NCBI RefSeq assembly: GCF_016906535.1
Contig: NC_057374.1
Coordinates: 806,001-870,000, forward strand
Direction: 5' to 3'
Origin: Rhizoctonia solani
Taxonomy: Eukaryota; Basidiomycota; Agaricomycetes; Cantharellales; Ceratobasidiaceae
DNA: 64,000 nucleotides
Each line of letters opens with the position of its first letter. The first letter of the stretch is position 1. A program made the position numbers and the translations under genes. Below are positions 11,220 through 23,662 of the stretch, in pieces. The notes beneath the pieces are model-generated. The model searched no databases. It saw only the letters and a program-made list of their open reading frames with translations, and was not told the origin of the DNA.

Positions 11220-14200
11220 TATGGATGAAGAAACAGAGAATGGTGTGTAGCAAGATAGCGGTGATCGGACTAGTCAAAGGCAAGTGACTTATATATGGAG
11301 AGGGGCGTGGCAATTTGAATCCGAACCTCATCTGAATCAACGGAAAGTTGTATTAGCACACACGTTTTACAGACCAGCTGATTGCGCCATGACCGCCCGC
11401 GACCCTCGGAAACGCCCCAGCACACGGATCACCGTCGGTCACGCGCCAGTCATGCGCCGTTTCAGCTCTCTCCCGTTCCTTGTCGATGACAACCCCAACA
11501 ATCCGACAACAAATTCATGTCACGTTTCCTTCCTTTGCTTATTTCCTCAGCCTGATTTCCCTCCCCTTCTTCTCACCACACACACACCTCGGCCGTTGTG
11601 GTGCCATCTTCCTGCGGCAGTAATCGTCCGTCCGAAGACTATATCTTCTTTCTATGATCGACAAACCAGGATTTGTTCCCGATTTCAGAGTCGATAGCGC
11701 CGTGCCATAAACTGCAGTTATGGACATAGCATGGCTCCAACAGAATAGACCCCCCGTGAGATACACAGCCACAACTGACGTTGGTTAATCAATCGCCACA
11801 AGCGCCGATGAGAACACAGTCAAATCTACCTAGGTCACCTGGACAGCCGCAGCAAACAGCAACGTTGTCTTTAGTCTCGACAATTGACAAGTTTAGATAT
11901 CCCTTGAAATAACGCAAAACCATCACTAATCCCGGGGCCTTAAGCTTTCGGCCCTTCGGGATGCATCAATTCTAAAAATTTTAATCATTTCCCATGGAGC
12001 GTGGTTGATTGCACAGGAAGGCACCAATACGCCATCTCAGAGAAAATACAGGTCATATGCATCCATAACACCATCGTATTAGGAAATAAACGCACCGTCA
12101 TATATCGTAACGATCATGATCGCTTACACGATCAGGCAAAGCTCTAGCCGAGCAGCCATGTATGGGAGCTTTGTGTATGCATGTACTATACACCTCAGCG
12201 TAATCTTGCTCTTGAACTCGCACTAAAAACCAACTCTAACCCGTATATATCATATGTTTCCGCCCTTCTACGGTTCTCCCTCTTTCTCGTACCATCCAAA
12301 CCCTCGACGCGTGATGGGGCCTCGCGAGCTGATTGTCGCCGTGGCGCTTCCCGAATTTTAGATTTTCAAATAAAAGTGGCTCCTACACTAAATTGCAAGT
12401 TGGCATAATCCACGCATATACAATCGTTTCCATTCAAGCGATTAATTAAAGATAAATAACACAAGTCAATGGCGTGCTTTTTGTTGTTATTCATAATGCG
12501 CTCTATACTCTCAACAATACCCTTGGCTTCAGGCCCACGCATCCACGCCCCAACCCACGCGAGAGAGAGAAATCGATCCCGTTTGTACCCCAAAGTTATT
12601 CAAGCACCTTTGATATCCAACTGATCATCTTGCTATTCAATCGGCTGCAAACTTGGTTTATTTCAATAGTCGAGAGGCGACAAAAGGATGCCGGCTGGCG
12701 GCTCGACCCCCAAGCCGAAATATCTACCATACGTACACAAAACGCCCAAGGTCAAGAATAGATCATAGCGAAAGCCCGTCCATCCGACACGTTCCTCGAA
12801 CTTTCGTGCGTCAACGAGGCGGCTTCTTGGAGAATCAATCAAAGAGTAGTATTTAGAGTTGGCTAATTTAGGCTACAGGAGTGTTAGTGGTGGGGAAGCA
12901 ATGGGTCCGTTGTGCCGATCGAGTCATCCAGGGCCTGTATCAGCCGCGATGGAAGTAGTGATGATTCCCAAGATAATCAGGTATGCTGTGTTGCGGGGTC
13001 AGAATGTATTCTGCGTTGAATGCTACCGCTGTGCATACAAGCTGCATTGATCCTTTCGACCAAGTGCATATATAGGAAGGGGGTTCATGACTTATAGGCT
13101 CCACTTGATACTCACACACTTGGTCATACACTTGCCTTGAATCTGTGTCGCGTCAAAATACAGCGGCAAAGACAGAGGAACAATGGCAAAACCAACTATG
13201 TTTAGATACATTATGAGATCTACACATACAATACCCTCGGATGCTAGAGATCCTAGTGGCGTCTTTGAGTATTTGAGGAGACCTTCGGCTTGACTGGGGT
13301 GCTTTGGTTACCAGTCTAGTGCCCGAAAGAAATACGCCTCTGCACACGTGCAATTGGAATTAATCTTATAATGGGCTCAAGTTTTGAGAAAAAAAAAGTA
13401 AAGCACGGTTTCTGTCTGAATGCTGGCCATGGAACGTGTCACGTATAAAGTATATCCAGGGGTTTGTAAACAGAAGTGTAACATGCCCAGTAAGAAACCC
13501 ACCCGAAATCCGGCCTTCAAGTCTGTCACAGTACTGAGCAGAGACTCGAGCGCGCGTGGCCCCTGTAATCATACATATGGCTCCGAATCCCGAAGCACCG
13601 TCATCGAACCTTTCCGGAATGCTCAACTATATGAATCGATCTAAGCCATCAGGGCGCCCTTCTTATCTATAAATAACAACAACCTACTTGTGTAAACTCA
13701 ATACTTCGGACTACAAGAAGCGACTCGGAACTTTCAAGCCATATGCAACTATATTCTATATATAGCGCTATGTTTCAATAGCCATGCCGTATCGTAGGCA
13801 TATTACCACGTTAAGGAAACCTTACGACCATTGAGAATGAATTCTCTCTAGAATATAAACCTGCTACGGATCAGAGTATTGGATTACCATTTCTTATCAA
13901 GGAAATAGCATTATGAGCAGGTGCTCCGGCTATATTGTAAGATTCTCAATGATATGTCGTCTGTCACGGAAACATCTCATGGTTGGGGCAGAACGCACCA
14001 CGGTGGGAGTCTAGGTTTATGCCTTAGGCTCTCACATAATCTCTCTCACATAATCGCCTTCTTATCCTTATTTTTGACTTTGCTTTCCTTCATAAGACCA
14101 CGTGGAACGGTTTGATTGACGCCAGGTGAAATATAATGTACCCAGACTTCATAAACAAACAGGCTTGGCTCGTAAGCCAGTTTTATGCGTGGATCTTACG

Positions 14201-14378
14201 CCTTAGTAGCATGGTCAAACCGATTCGTGCTCCCGACTTCTTCATCGACGTACGTCAAGGTGCCTATCATATGCCGGATCGGTTGGAAGAAATGACCTGT
14301 GGTCGAGTGATTCAACACATCTCGGTATAGTAGAAAATCTCGCACACTTACAATTTATCCCCGTCTGTAACAATTTAC
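11220..14378. other. 3.2-kb region without a recognisable gene
   Basis: The first 500 bp upstream of GDH2 are pyrimidine-rich on the plus strand (CT tracts and a short CA run near 11580) and should contain the GDH2 promoter. The rest has reading frames of at most about 140 codons with no family resemblance on either strand, and no assembly of exons succeeded. A small secreted or hypothetical gene cannot be excluded near 12.8-13.4 kb on the minus strand. Confidence 0.4.
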
Positions 14379-16510
14379 TCAGAGCTGGGTACCAAAAACG
14401 AGACCGACTGTTTTTTTGCTCCGGGGAAGCCTGGCAGGTCCAAAATCAATTACAAAATCACGCAAGAAATCTCCAATTTGAACAGACCCGGGATTATCTT
14501 CAGTAGGGGTGCGATGATAATGCTCTTGCAAGTGTTGTTGAAACTTCTTTGAGCTCAAAGCGCCGACCAAGCCAAAGGGAGAAATCAGCATAGCTCCTAA
14601 AAGTAGAACTCGTTTTAAACACCTTCAAGTATGTTAGGATAGATGACAGACTTACCAGTCAGTCCCCACATTAAAGATCTTCCGAAGAGCAATAAGTGAA
14701 TAGCTTGAAGTAGTGCGAAAAGACCGCCAACAGAGCCGATGACGTCCAGTATAGTACCTGTTCTATAATCTTGCAAGTAGTCGCAGATCCCTGAACTTCG
14801 TGCACCGCCTTGAACTCTCAAATCCTGGTAGCTGCGGAAGTATACAAAGCCTGGGTTCAAAGTGACACGAAGCATTGCGGTGGCGATAGCATCGTTGGGC
14901 AGAGGGATCGCACTGATTTCCACTAAGAATATTTAATTTGAGAATCAATGCTGCAGCGGTTTGTTGGTTGAACAACTGACCGATCGGATACAGAGACACA
15001 TTACGGTACATCTACGCATGCCACAGAAAAGTAGTTAGTTAATTGAGTTTAGTCTGTTGAGGGCAAAAATCACCGTCTCCTCACCGGTTTTGAATTAAGG
15101 ATAACGCCACGTAGTATTGGCGAAGTGATGAACTGTCTCGTTATAAGCTTTACTTCAGCTTCAATATGAAACCCTGCGCGAGGCTGCCAAGGCGCCGTAA
15201 GCCCTCGGAGAACCGACTCGCTGAGATCGTGTGGAAGAGCACCGGTCCTGCCTTGTACTTGAGAGGTCTGGTCGTTTTCATTCCAGATACTAACAAAGGG
15301 CATATTCGTATATGTAAGTTTAGATCGATTAACTCCGCGAATTTCGAGCCTAATGGAGGGTGGTTTGGTTCGAAATGCTGAAATCAAGACGTTATAATAC
15401 AAGCAGGGTGAACATTCAACAGCTGTTTGTCAATGAAAGAAGGATTTAACAAGCCAGCAAGATCTTCGTCATTAATCCACTCGTTATCATTCTGAGCAAT
15501 GGCTTGGGTTTGAACAAGAGCGTGCCTATTTTGGCTGTGCGCGTCCCGAAAGATTTCGAGCTCTGTGCCTGGAAACACTGTGAAAGACTGCATCCCATTG
15601 AGATGGTGGATACATTATCAAATTGTCTGTCCTGGAGGAAAAGACGGTCCGACGGCACCTATGAGATCAACTTGTTTCAATAAAGGCCATACAACACCTA
15701 CGTACCGCGCACAACACTAGATTACTGTGATAATTAGGACGAATCGCAGTCATGTTACTACATTCGCGGGAAACTATACGAGTTTCGAACTCGTTTTGCG
15801 TAACTTGCAGTGTTGTGATAGATCTGAAAACGAGAACACCCATGGCGGCCAAGAAGAACATATTGCGGGTAAATGCGTATAGTTTGGTCTCGGCGGGACT
15901 TGGAAATGTCTGCGTGAGTCTCAAGCAGTCGACACACGAACGAAACGTGACTCGTACCTGACTCGGCGAAATAATAAATTAGAAAATATTGTTGTGCGGT
16001 GCGTATGCAGAGTATAACCGTTCGTAACAGTGCCTTGAGCCCTCTATTAATTGTTGACGGGCGGATATATGCGGATCCCACGGGCGACCAAGAGCACTCA
16101 GGGAAGTAGGTGAGTAAGGAGACACAATATATCTTGTGGCCATGCTCTCGACGTTGAATTTCCAGAGCTGTCCCATGGGAATATCAGAATAGAGGAGCCG
16201 TAATGGTAACAAAGTCAACACTAGGATTAGGAATGACCAGAGTGTCACAAGCGTCGTCGGTACCACAAACGTGAGCACAGAAAACACATCAGACTGGTAA
16301 CGCAGAGGATCATTTCCCTCTTTATCATATTTGTTTGGCATCAAAAGGGCTATGTATCCTCTCTGATTAAAAAAAGCCGTTTTGCATAGGTTACTCTGGA
16401 GAGAATGCTGACCTGAGCCATTGATCGCCAAGGTGGCAATTGTTACAAAGACCTGAGTGCCAAAAGTTCCGATATAGGTATCAATTTGCTTCAGGTCGAC
16501 AGTTGTCCTA
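14379..16510 (-). CDS. Lineage-specific membrane protein, copy 1
   Basis: Paralogue of the plus-strand gene at 56576-58967; no known family recognised. Matching blocks in order: VDLKQIDTYIGTFGTQVFVT (TM1), QRGYIALLMPN, a strong helix (TFVVPTTLVTLWSFLILVLT), LWKFNVESMATRYIVSPYSP, SPAETKLYAFTRNMFFLAAM (TM), ITTLQVTQNEFETR, a soluble part with GFHIEAEVKLITRQFITSPI, then ATAMLRVTLNPGFVYFRSYQ, ILDVIGSVGGLFALLQAIHL, LLFGRSLMWGLTG and a tail SPFGLVGALSSKKFQQHLQ...FLRDFVIDFGPA. The layout suggests N-terminal helices, a non-cytosolic domain of some 200 residues and a C-terminal hairpin. The first coding exon is not resolved. Hydrophobic frames at 16.68-16.86 kb may belong to it, so the 5' boundary is approximate. 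Confidence 0.6.
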
Positions 16511-17899
16511 AGTTATATCAGGTTCATCCCGTTACTCGATAGGACTGGCTAAAAGTGTTTACATAAAGCTGTCATGAATATGAGACTTATGCATATTCCT
16601 TATTGAACGTGCCAAGTAAATCAAGTGACCACAGTCTATATATGCTTACCTAGATAGAACGAGAGTAAGACTTTAGCATCAGCAGTTTGAGGGGATCCGG
16701 GTATTCCAGTTTTCTTGTTGTGATGGCCGCATTTGGTGGACTGTAGCAACAAGACCATAGAGCGCACTGAGCCAGCGAAAAAGTATATCCAATACTGCCA
16801 ATTCACAATTGTACCACACGCCTGAGAAGCCTTTTTGCGTTCCATACTGAGGTGGAGCGAGGATGTGGGGACCGCAAGGACGCAGACGCTTGGATGTTAC
16901 CGGATACATAAACAGCGGCTAAATACTTGTTGCGTTGGGGGGCGGTCAAGGGACAGAGGCCGAGATGGCGATTAAAGTTTTGTATATTTTCAAACCAACC
17001 TCCAAGCGAATAAAGCATATTGTTCCACGCAAATCGATAAAGATTGGGGGAAGGAACGCGCCTACTCGACCCAGGAATGTTGATCCTTTCAACTTCCTGA
17101 ATTTGATCGCAGATCTTTCTCTCCGCGGTACGTTTGCGACCGGACCGTCTCATCGCCTACTACATCCTTTTCGACGATATCTTGCAGTTGTATTGGTATC
17201 GTCACTCACAGCTTGCCCTATTGGGAGGTGCATCATTGCGCCTTGCCTAGCGTTTGGGTTCTTGTTGAGGATGTTGTGCGCATCTACTGGCAGAGCCTTA
17301 TTGAGTGTCATTACGGCAAGGCAAGTGTAATGAGCAGGGAGAGATGGCTATTGCCAGATGAGACGATAGGGATGGCAGGACTTGAGAGTGTGTATCTGAT
17401 TTTATAATAGAAGAAGCGAGGTGAAGGAGTGAATAGACGATTTTGAGCAAGGGTGACATGTCGCAGAAGGGGACAATTCACAAGGTAAAGATCATCAAAT
17501 GTTGATAGAGCGATAGAATTTCCAAGTTAAGAAGGTAAACAATAAATCAATTGTTTTGAATGGTGAGGCTCATAGAGAATATAAAGATGGTATAGTTCAG
17601 TCCAAGTTTGGCAATCATCACGTGATGCTTCGATGGTCCTATATAGTGCCAATGCGAGTTGGAGGTCAACAAGAGCTAATTATAAGACACTACACTTTAC
17701 CCACAATACGTCATTCGTTCAGAATTCTCGCGACAAGCTGGAATACTGTCCAAAAGCGACTAATTAAGCTAACATGTGAGAAAGACCGGCAGGTCATGTG
17801 AACGAAAATTGCGAATTTCGCATGGGTGGTTACGTCAGCAGGTATCAACGACTTGCGACTACCACGACATAAGATCGCGAGACATCCATTAGCCACGCT
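16511..17899. other. Region upstream of copy 1 and of NOT2, unresolved
   Basis: Contains possible 5' exons of the copy 1 membrane gene (a hydrophobic frame near 16.7-16.85 kb, minus) and, at its right end, the NOT2 promoter. Open frames on both strands at 16.8-17.4 kb resemble nothing I know and lack clear splice partners. No feature is called. Confidence 0.35.
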
Positions 17900-19998
17900 A
17901 TGAATCGGCCAGGTGAGAGGAATCACGTAGTGCATATTGGACTTGCTTACGCGGAGTGTAGGTCAAGCACCACGCGTTCCTCCGAACCTGAATCCGACGG
18001 CTCAGCAACAGCTAGCATCGCAGTTCCGTGGAGGTGTCTATCCTCCGTATGGCATGCCCCAGACGCAACAACAGCCCCAACGAGCACCGACACAGCCAGC
18101 CTATGCACAGCCAGCACGAGCCACATATGGCATTCCGAGCAGATCCTTTCCCTTTAGCGGTGTCCAACAACAGGCGGCGACGGCGGCCCAGCAAAGCCAT
18201 CTGCACGCGCTCATGCCGCAGCCAAACGGAGCCAATCAGACGCCGGGAGCGAACGGAGCGAACACTCCGGACACGAGCACTTCCCTCGATCCCAACGAGT
18301 TCCCTGCCCTCGGCACATCCGCTCCCCAGCCCCCGTTTTCATATGCCCAGGCCGGCGCGAGTGCGGGTTCAGGGTATCATCCTCCTGGTCCTGCCAATTT
18401 CCAAGCTCCCAACTATGCTTCAGCCGGTGCCAACCCAGCCTCGTTCTCAGCTGGCGCCAACAACTATGCACAGGCAGGCGCTCAGGCCAACTTTGCCAGC
18501 GCGGGAACACCAGGTGCGGGCTTTGGAACCGGAGCCGCTGGTGCAAACGGACAGCAGCAAGCCCAGCAGCGGGAGCTTACCCAGGACGACTTTCCCGCAC
18601 TCGGCCAGGGCGACGCGACGTTTGCAAACTCGGTAGTAGGTCCAAGCTCGGCTTTTTGGCCTAGGTCACTTGACTTAGTTTATTTAGAAGGACCAACATA
18701 GGCAGAATCTACTCGGTCAGATGGGCGTAATGAGGAACAATATCCCCGGCTATCAATCAGAACTTGACAAACGGGTGCGAACTTGTGCGACTCCATCGTA
18801 AGTATCATTCGACTAATCGTTACTTTGATATTTAGCAACAACAGCAAGCATTTGGCAACATCAAGCTGAACCCACCAAATCATGCAACGGCGGCTGCATG
18901 GGCCTCACAACCTCCATCACAACCTCCGCAATCCCAGCCTCCCACACAAGCTCCTCCTCAGCCTCCTCAACAGCAACTCCCTCCGCCGCCGCAGCCCCAG
19001 CCTCAAACACAACCTCCACCCCAGCCATCACAAACGACGAATACCGCGCCAGCACCATCGAGTACGCCCAGCTCGTTTTCGTTAAATGGTCAGCAGCAAT
19101 CGCAGTCACAGTCGCAGACGCAAACGCAAACGCAGACCCAGAGCGCCTCGCCTGCGCCGACAACAGCGAGCGCGAATACCGGTACAGGAGGAGGAGCCCA
19201 ATCGACAACAGGTGCACCATTATCACAAGCAGGCGCCATCGGGTCGAGCATACCGCTGACACCCGCGCAACAAGTACTCATGAGTGCGGCCGACAGGTGG
19301 GGTCTGCTCGGATTACTGCAGATCATCAAAGGCGGTGATCCGGACGTAACGTTATTAAATGTCGGCGCAGATTTGTCAGGGATGGGGTTAGATATGGGTA
19401 TGCAGGGGTGAGCATCCATTGTTCCCTTTTTAGTAATTTAATTTTGTTTCTATTCTTTTGCTTACTTGGCGAGGCGGGATATATGTCCATAGGCACCTCT
19501 ACCCATCGTTCATAACGCCCTGGTCAGACGCGTCGGCGGCGTTGACAGTCGAGCCCGATTACCATTTACCGGCGTGTTATAACGTACAACCCCCTCCGCC
19601 CGCGCAAGCCAAGGCAAACGCATTTAGCGACGAGACGCTGTTTTTTATGTTTTACTCTTCACCGCGAGACGTGCTGCAAGAAATGGCGAGCCAAGAACTG
19701 TAAGCCCGTCTGATCCATCAGTCAAATTCCCCCACTATATCAGAACATCTCCCATATTGACGCTTTTTCCCCAAGGTACAACCGCAACTGGCGATTCCAC
19801 AAGGAACGTCGAGTATGGCTTACCAAGGAATCCGGCACGTCCCCATCTCAAAAGACCAGCACACACGAGTCGGGCGTCTACACGTTCTTTGATCCTGAAA
19901 ACTGGGAACGCGTCAAGATGCATGCGCGCATTCAGTATGACCAGCTGGAGGAGAAACATACCGTACCTGTCGGCGGCGCAACGAGGTATGCCCAGTAA
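17900..19998 (+). CDS. NOT2: CCR4-NOT complex subunit NOT2
   Basis: Scaffold subunit of the CCR4-NOT deadenylase and transcription-regulatory complex. The first exon is tiny: ATG at 17900, MNRP plus one base, then an intron 17913-17961 and GQAPRVPPNL. The N-terminal half is low complexity (Gln, Pro, Ala, Gly) and holds two NOT2-type motifs, DPNEFPALG and TQDDFPALG. The next exon gives NLLGQMGVMRNNIPGYQSEL. A Pro/Gln tract and an alternating Gln-Ser/Gln-Thr run precede the conserved C-terminal NOT2/3/5 domain: LTPAQQVLMSAADRWGLLGL, ADLSGMGLDMGM, HLYPSFITPWSD, DETLFFMFYSSPRDVLQEMA, RNWRFHKERRVWLTKE, YTFFDPENWERVKMHARIQY. The stop is TAA at 19996. Domain order and length fit the family; intact. 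Confidence 0.9.
19080..19142 (+). repeat. Gln-Ser / Gln-Thr codon repeat inside NOT2
   Basis: A run of alternating caa/cag with tca/acg codons gives QSQSQSQTQTQ-like protein sequence between the two halves of NOT2. It probably varies in length between strains and lies in a disordered linker. Confidence 0.6.
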
Positions 19999-21533
19999 GC
20001 GCCAAGAGTGGGAAAAGCACAGCGGTGAGGGGACGGGGAGCGGGGGAACGCTGCAAAAATGGGAAAATGTACGCGACGGGGAGGTGAGGAGGGTGGCGGG
20101 TGAAGGGTGGAGAGGGAGAGGGAGAGGGAGAGGGAGGTCAGTCTGGTTCATGTACTTTCACTTGTGTCTTATAGCTCCACTTGTCATTGTGTGACTTTAT
20201 GTTTCTTCTTTCTGTTGATTTGGATTGGCGAGGATGCAGAATGCGATGGGTCGAGGTCGAGCACACGTATATTTTTATGCCCTTGTGTTTCCTTTTTGAG
20301 CGATCAACGTACTCGCTCGTTGTGGGGTTCATCGATTCGATGTACGTTCGGCTGCTTGTCAACCCGGCTATGTATCAAGTGCTCATTGCGGGATGGGTGT
20401 TCTTTGACGATCATCTCGAGACTTGTCTGGGTGTTCTTGTCGGCCATTGCTTTTATTTTAGACTACAATCGTGGATCCAATGCACGGAGACCTGAAGTTG
20501 TTCGATTTGGCACTACCCGCCATCGGTTCTTTGACTCGTCAGGTCGCTATATGCTCTCATTGTCTTAAGCTAGGCTTTGGCCTGTTATCTCTACTGGAAC
20601 GGGTTGAAGGATACTAATGCGCTACGACTTCAGCCATTGTAGTTTATTCACATTGGTAGGTGCATAAAGCTAGGCAGGACACAGTCGACAGCCAGTCTTC
20701 ATGCAAAAAACAGAGCCCTTTTCTGTTTTCAAACAAGACCTTCATAAGTAAGCATCGGTGAATTCTGTTCAACCACTGTATACTCGAGTTGCTGCATCAT
20801 ATTAATCATCGTGGAAAGATATAGAACGTAATAGAATGTTCTGTAATCGAATCGAGTGCACTGGAGGCCAACGAGGTATGGATTTTCCGCACCTTAGGTT
20901 GATGGGTTTACAATGAAGGTTGATGGGTTTTACAATGAACTTATTGTCGCGTTATAGTAGTTTTCCTACGGAAATGACGCGATACCATTGTAAGGAGAAA
21001 CCGCATCTTTGTAGTACTTTGCACACTTGCGCGGAAAAGGTGCCGGATCTTCTGGGACAAACTCGCGGAGAGTTGGCGGACCCATGTATATGCGGTGCGT
21101 GCAGGTAATTAATTAGTTTTCAGTGTGTGCAGCAATTAGAAGAACCATTCATTTCATTCACAAATATAAATACAAATTCAATAACAAAATAAATCGTGTC
21201 AAACCAATCCTGTTAGATGGACCATTTGAGCCGAAGAACTTGCACGCCAAAGCCTGTTTTGAACAAATGCACACCCAAGGCTACAAGCTTGTCAGTCACA
21301 GAAAATCGGCGTGGCAATCATTGCACCTAATTCTCTGTTCACGTTGTTTCTTTGCATGGTCTTTACGATTGAGCTTGGATTTTCTAATTATAAATGTAGA
21401 TGTCCACGAAAGGAACTTGATCTCCAGGCATCGATGGACTTCAAATAAATTTCACTTATGTTTACGAGTATCCCATGTACACCCAATTATCCCAAATTTC
21501 CGAAAGAAAAAATGGGTAGGATTTGAGGATCCT
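19999..21533. other. Intergenic after NOT2
   Basis: Apart from the purine microsatellite, this 1.5 kb holds only frames of up to about 150 codons with no family resemblance. NOT2 and the minus-strand Zn2Cys6 gene converge here, so both 3' untranslated regions are expected. Confidence 0.45.
20098..20138 (+). repeat. GGGAGA hexamer microsatellite
   Basis: About four copies of the ggagag(g) unit in tandem at about 20107-20135, within a purine-rich strand just past the NOT2 stop codon, probably in its 3' untranslated region. Confidence 0.6.
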
Positions 21534-23662
21534 TCAGACTGATTTGAAAACGCTCGCGGACATTGCTCGAACATAATCATCCCACGTTACAGCCGCCCCT
21601 CCTGCTCCCGCCCCATGCCAAAAGCGCCGAAGCAAGAAGCCAAACTCCGGTCCTGAAAAGAGCCAAACACGCCCGTCCGTGAAAGAAAGCAACTTCTCGT
21701 ACACAGCAATCCGTTGACTTTCCAACCTAGCCGCCAGACCAGCCTATGCAAGTAATTGCAAATTAGCAGCAAGTTTGAGGTGCATACACTAAGCTTACCA
21801 CAACGTAGTGAGAAAACATGTGCACACCGCTCTGCGAGCTGCCAACTACTTCTGCAATTTCGAATATCCGATCTACTGACGCTTGCACCCGCGAGTCGTG
21901 TGATGAAACTCCGCGTATACCCTGGTAATGGCAATGTTCCTCAGTTACATACCGAGAAGGTGAAAAAGAAAAGCAAAAACGCACCATGTAGATATATATC
22001 AGCACCACATGTTTCCAGCCCTCCTGTACAGCAGCCCTAAGGCAAGTAGCGCTCTCGGCAATGGCGCTGTCGTTTAGCATAGCATATCGTGATGTCCAGG
22101 ACAGGACGCGCTGCTCGAGAGCATGCCAGTGATCCAGATGAACTCGGGAGCTAGCTCTCCACGAGTTGACCTGTGCAATAACTTGGAGTAACACGGCCGG
22201 AGTTCCGTGTACCCACTCATGCCCACGGCTCTCACACTCGGGGTTCATGTCATATTCGCTATCGTATCCATATTCTACTAGAGGTGGTACTCCGAGTAGA
22301 AACGATGAGACCGTATCAAAGTAGGAGAACCGTATGAGCTCGGGTCGAAGTGCATAAAGCATACGGGGCAAAGAGATAACCAGGCTACCATTCGGCTCTT
22401 GAATCATCAGACCCGGATCGGCTGCTGCAAGTCGCAGAAGCTTGGGTAGTACGCTCCGAAGTGCAGTGTATCCTGAAGCACTATTCACTAGGTGAAATTT
22501 CAGACGAACTAACTGGTGCGCTGCATTACTTGTCGTGCTAAATTACCAACCAGATGAACCACTTACCTCAATATGGGCTGAAACGCAGTCTCTTATTTCG
22601 TCTGGCGGTAGATTACTAGGTGAGTTGACTATAATACTTTGCTCGAATCGATCGATCCAACCAATGTATGGTTCAGATGTGGAGCCACAAGTTCCGAGAT
22701 TATGACCAAAGGATCGGAAAATCCGAGCTTCAAAACACAGAACCAGCATGGTTTTGGTCGCCCCTGTTAAACCTCTCGTGAGAACATCAGATTCACCCTG
22801 TGCGGGGGGTATGAACCAGAGATCAAGGCGTTGAGAAAGGTCTGTCATGCGTAATTAAACACAATTGGGAGGAGAATGAAGGGTAATTTTACTTACACTC
22901 GTTGATCATGAGTAAATGCATCGAGTGCTCCCCTCTACTGTTTTGTGTTCTGTCTATTGTAGGAGACAAAAATCGAGGAATCGCCTTAATGAGCCTAGTT
23001 ACATCAATATTACTTCCGGTAGGCTCTGTGCTAGAACACTGCTTGGTGAAGGCAGATCGTCGTGTCTGCGAACGTGAATGCAAGACTAATTGACTTGGGT
23101 CCTGTGGCCACAAATGGTCGTAGTCTCGCAAAGGACCACCACGGCCAACTACATCTTTATCTTTAGTTGGGGTTTCACCCGCCCTATATCCGTCTGTGCC
23201 CCTCGGAACGGAGGGGGTGATAGTGCCACCCGGGCTTGCACCAGTCGAGTCTTGCGAATCTGCCGGCCACCCACCTGAGAGATGATCCAATAACTAAAGT
23301 AACCGAAGAGTAGTGTGAGTTAGAGAGCGCAAAATACGAGTGGTGGATACAGAAAGCTCACCTTTTCTGTTGACCCATTGATTGGAATAGTGGTAAAAAA
23401 CGGCCACTGTTGTGATGAGATTGGTGCATCAAGATAATCGTAACGTAATTTAACTCGAGGTTTATGTTTTTCATATCCTAGGCACTCGTGGCCATCCCTC
23501 GCGCACCTATCGCAACACGGCTTGGACAGGTCACACTTTTTGCGTCTGGTAAGCCAACGTTATAAAAAAACCAATTGCAATATCATGGATCTCGACTGAC
23601 CTTCGCCGGCATGTCCGACAACTAGTAGGAGGTGGACCAGGCATTGATACGAGGCGAAGCAT
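21534..23662 (-). CDS. Zn(II)2Cys6 family protein, copy A
   Basis: Fungus-specific Zn2Cys6 protein, presumably a nuclear DNA-binding regulator; target unknown. Exon 1 (start 23662, MLRLVSMPGPPPTSCRTCRR) splices inside the zinc cluster to RRKKCDLSKPCCDRCARDGH then ECLGYE, giving C-x2-C-x6-C-x6-C-x2-C-x6-C. Later blocks shared by all five copies: YDHLWPQDPSQLVLHSRS, LDLWFIPPAQ, SGYTALRSVLPKLLRLAAAD, ISLPRMLYALRPELIRF, VSSFLLGVPPLVEYGYDSEY, WVHGTPAVLLQVIAQVNSWR, VQEGWKHVVLIYIYMV, GVSSHDSRVQASVDRIFE, and the terminal VYEKLLSFTDGRVWLFSGPE then GAAVTWDDYVRAM. Roughly 500-540 residues in about nine exons. Closest relative in the window is copy D, in opposite orientation. No frameshift was seen. Confidence 0.72.

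Noticed and set aside
18028..18636. 202-codon frame overlapping NOT2
   Set aside because: It is a shadow of the repetitive, GC-rich NOT2 exon in another frame; its composition is biased and it has no family match.
20107..20568. Plus-strand frame beginning with a Glu-Arg repeat
   Set aside because: The start is only the GGGAGA microsatellite and the rest lacks any recognisable motif.
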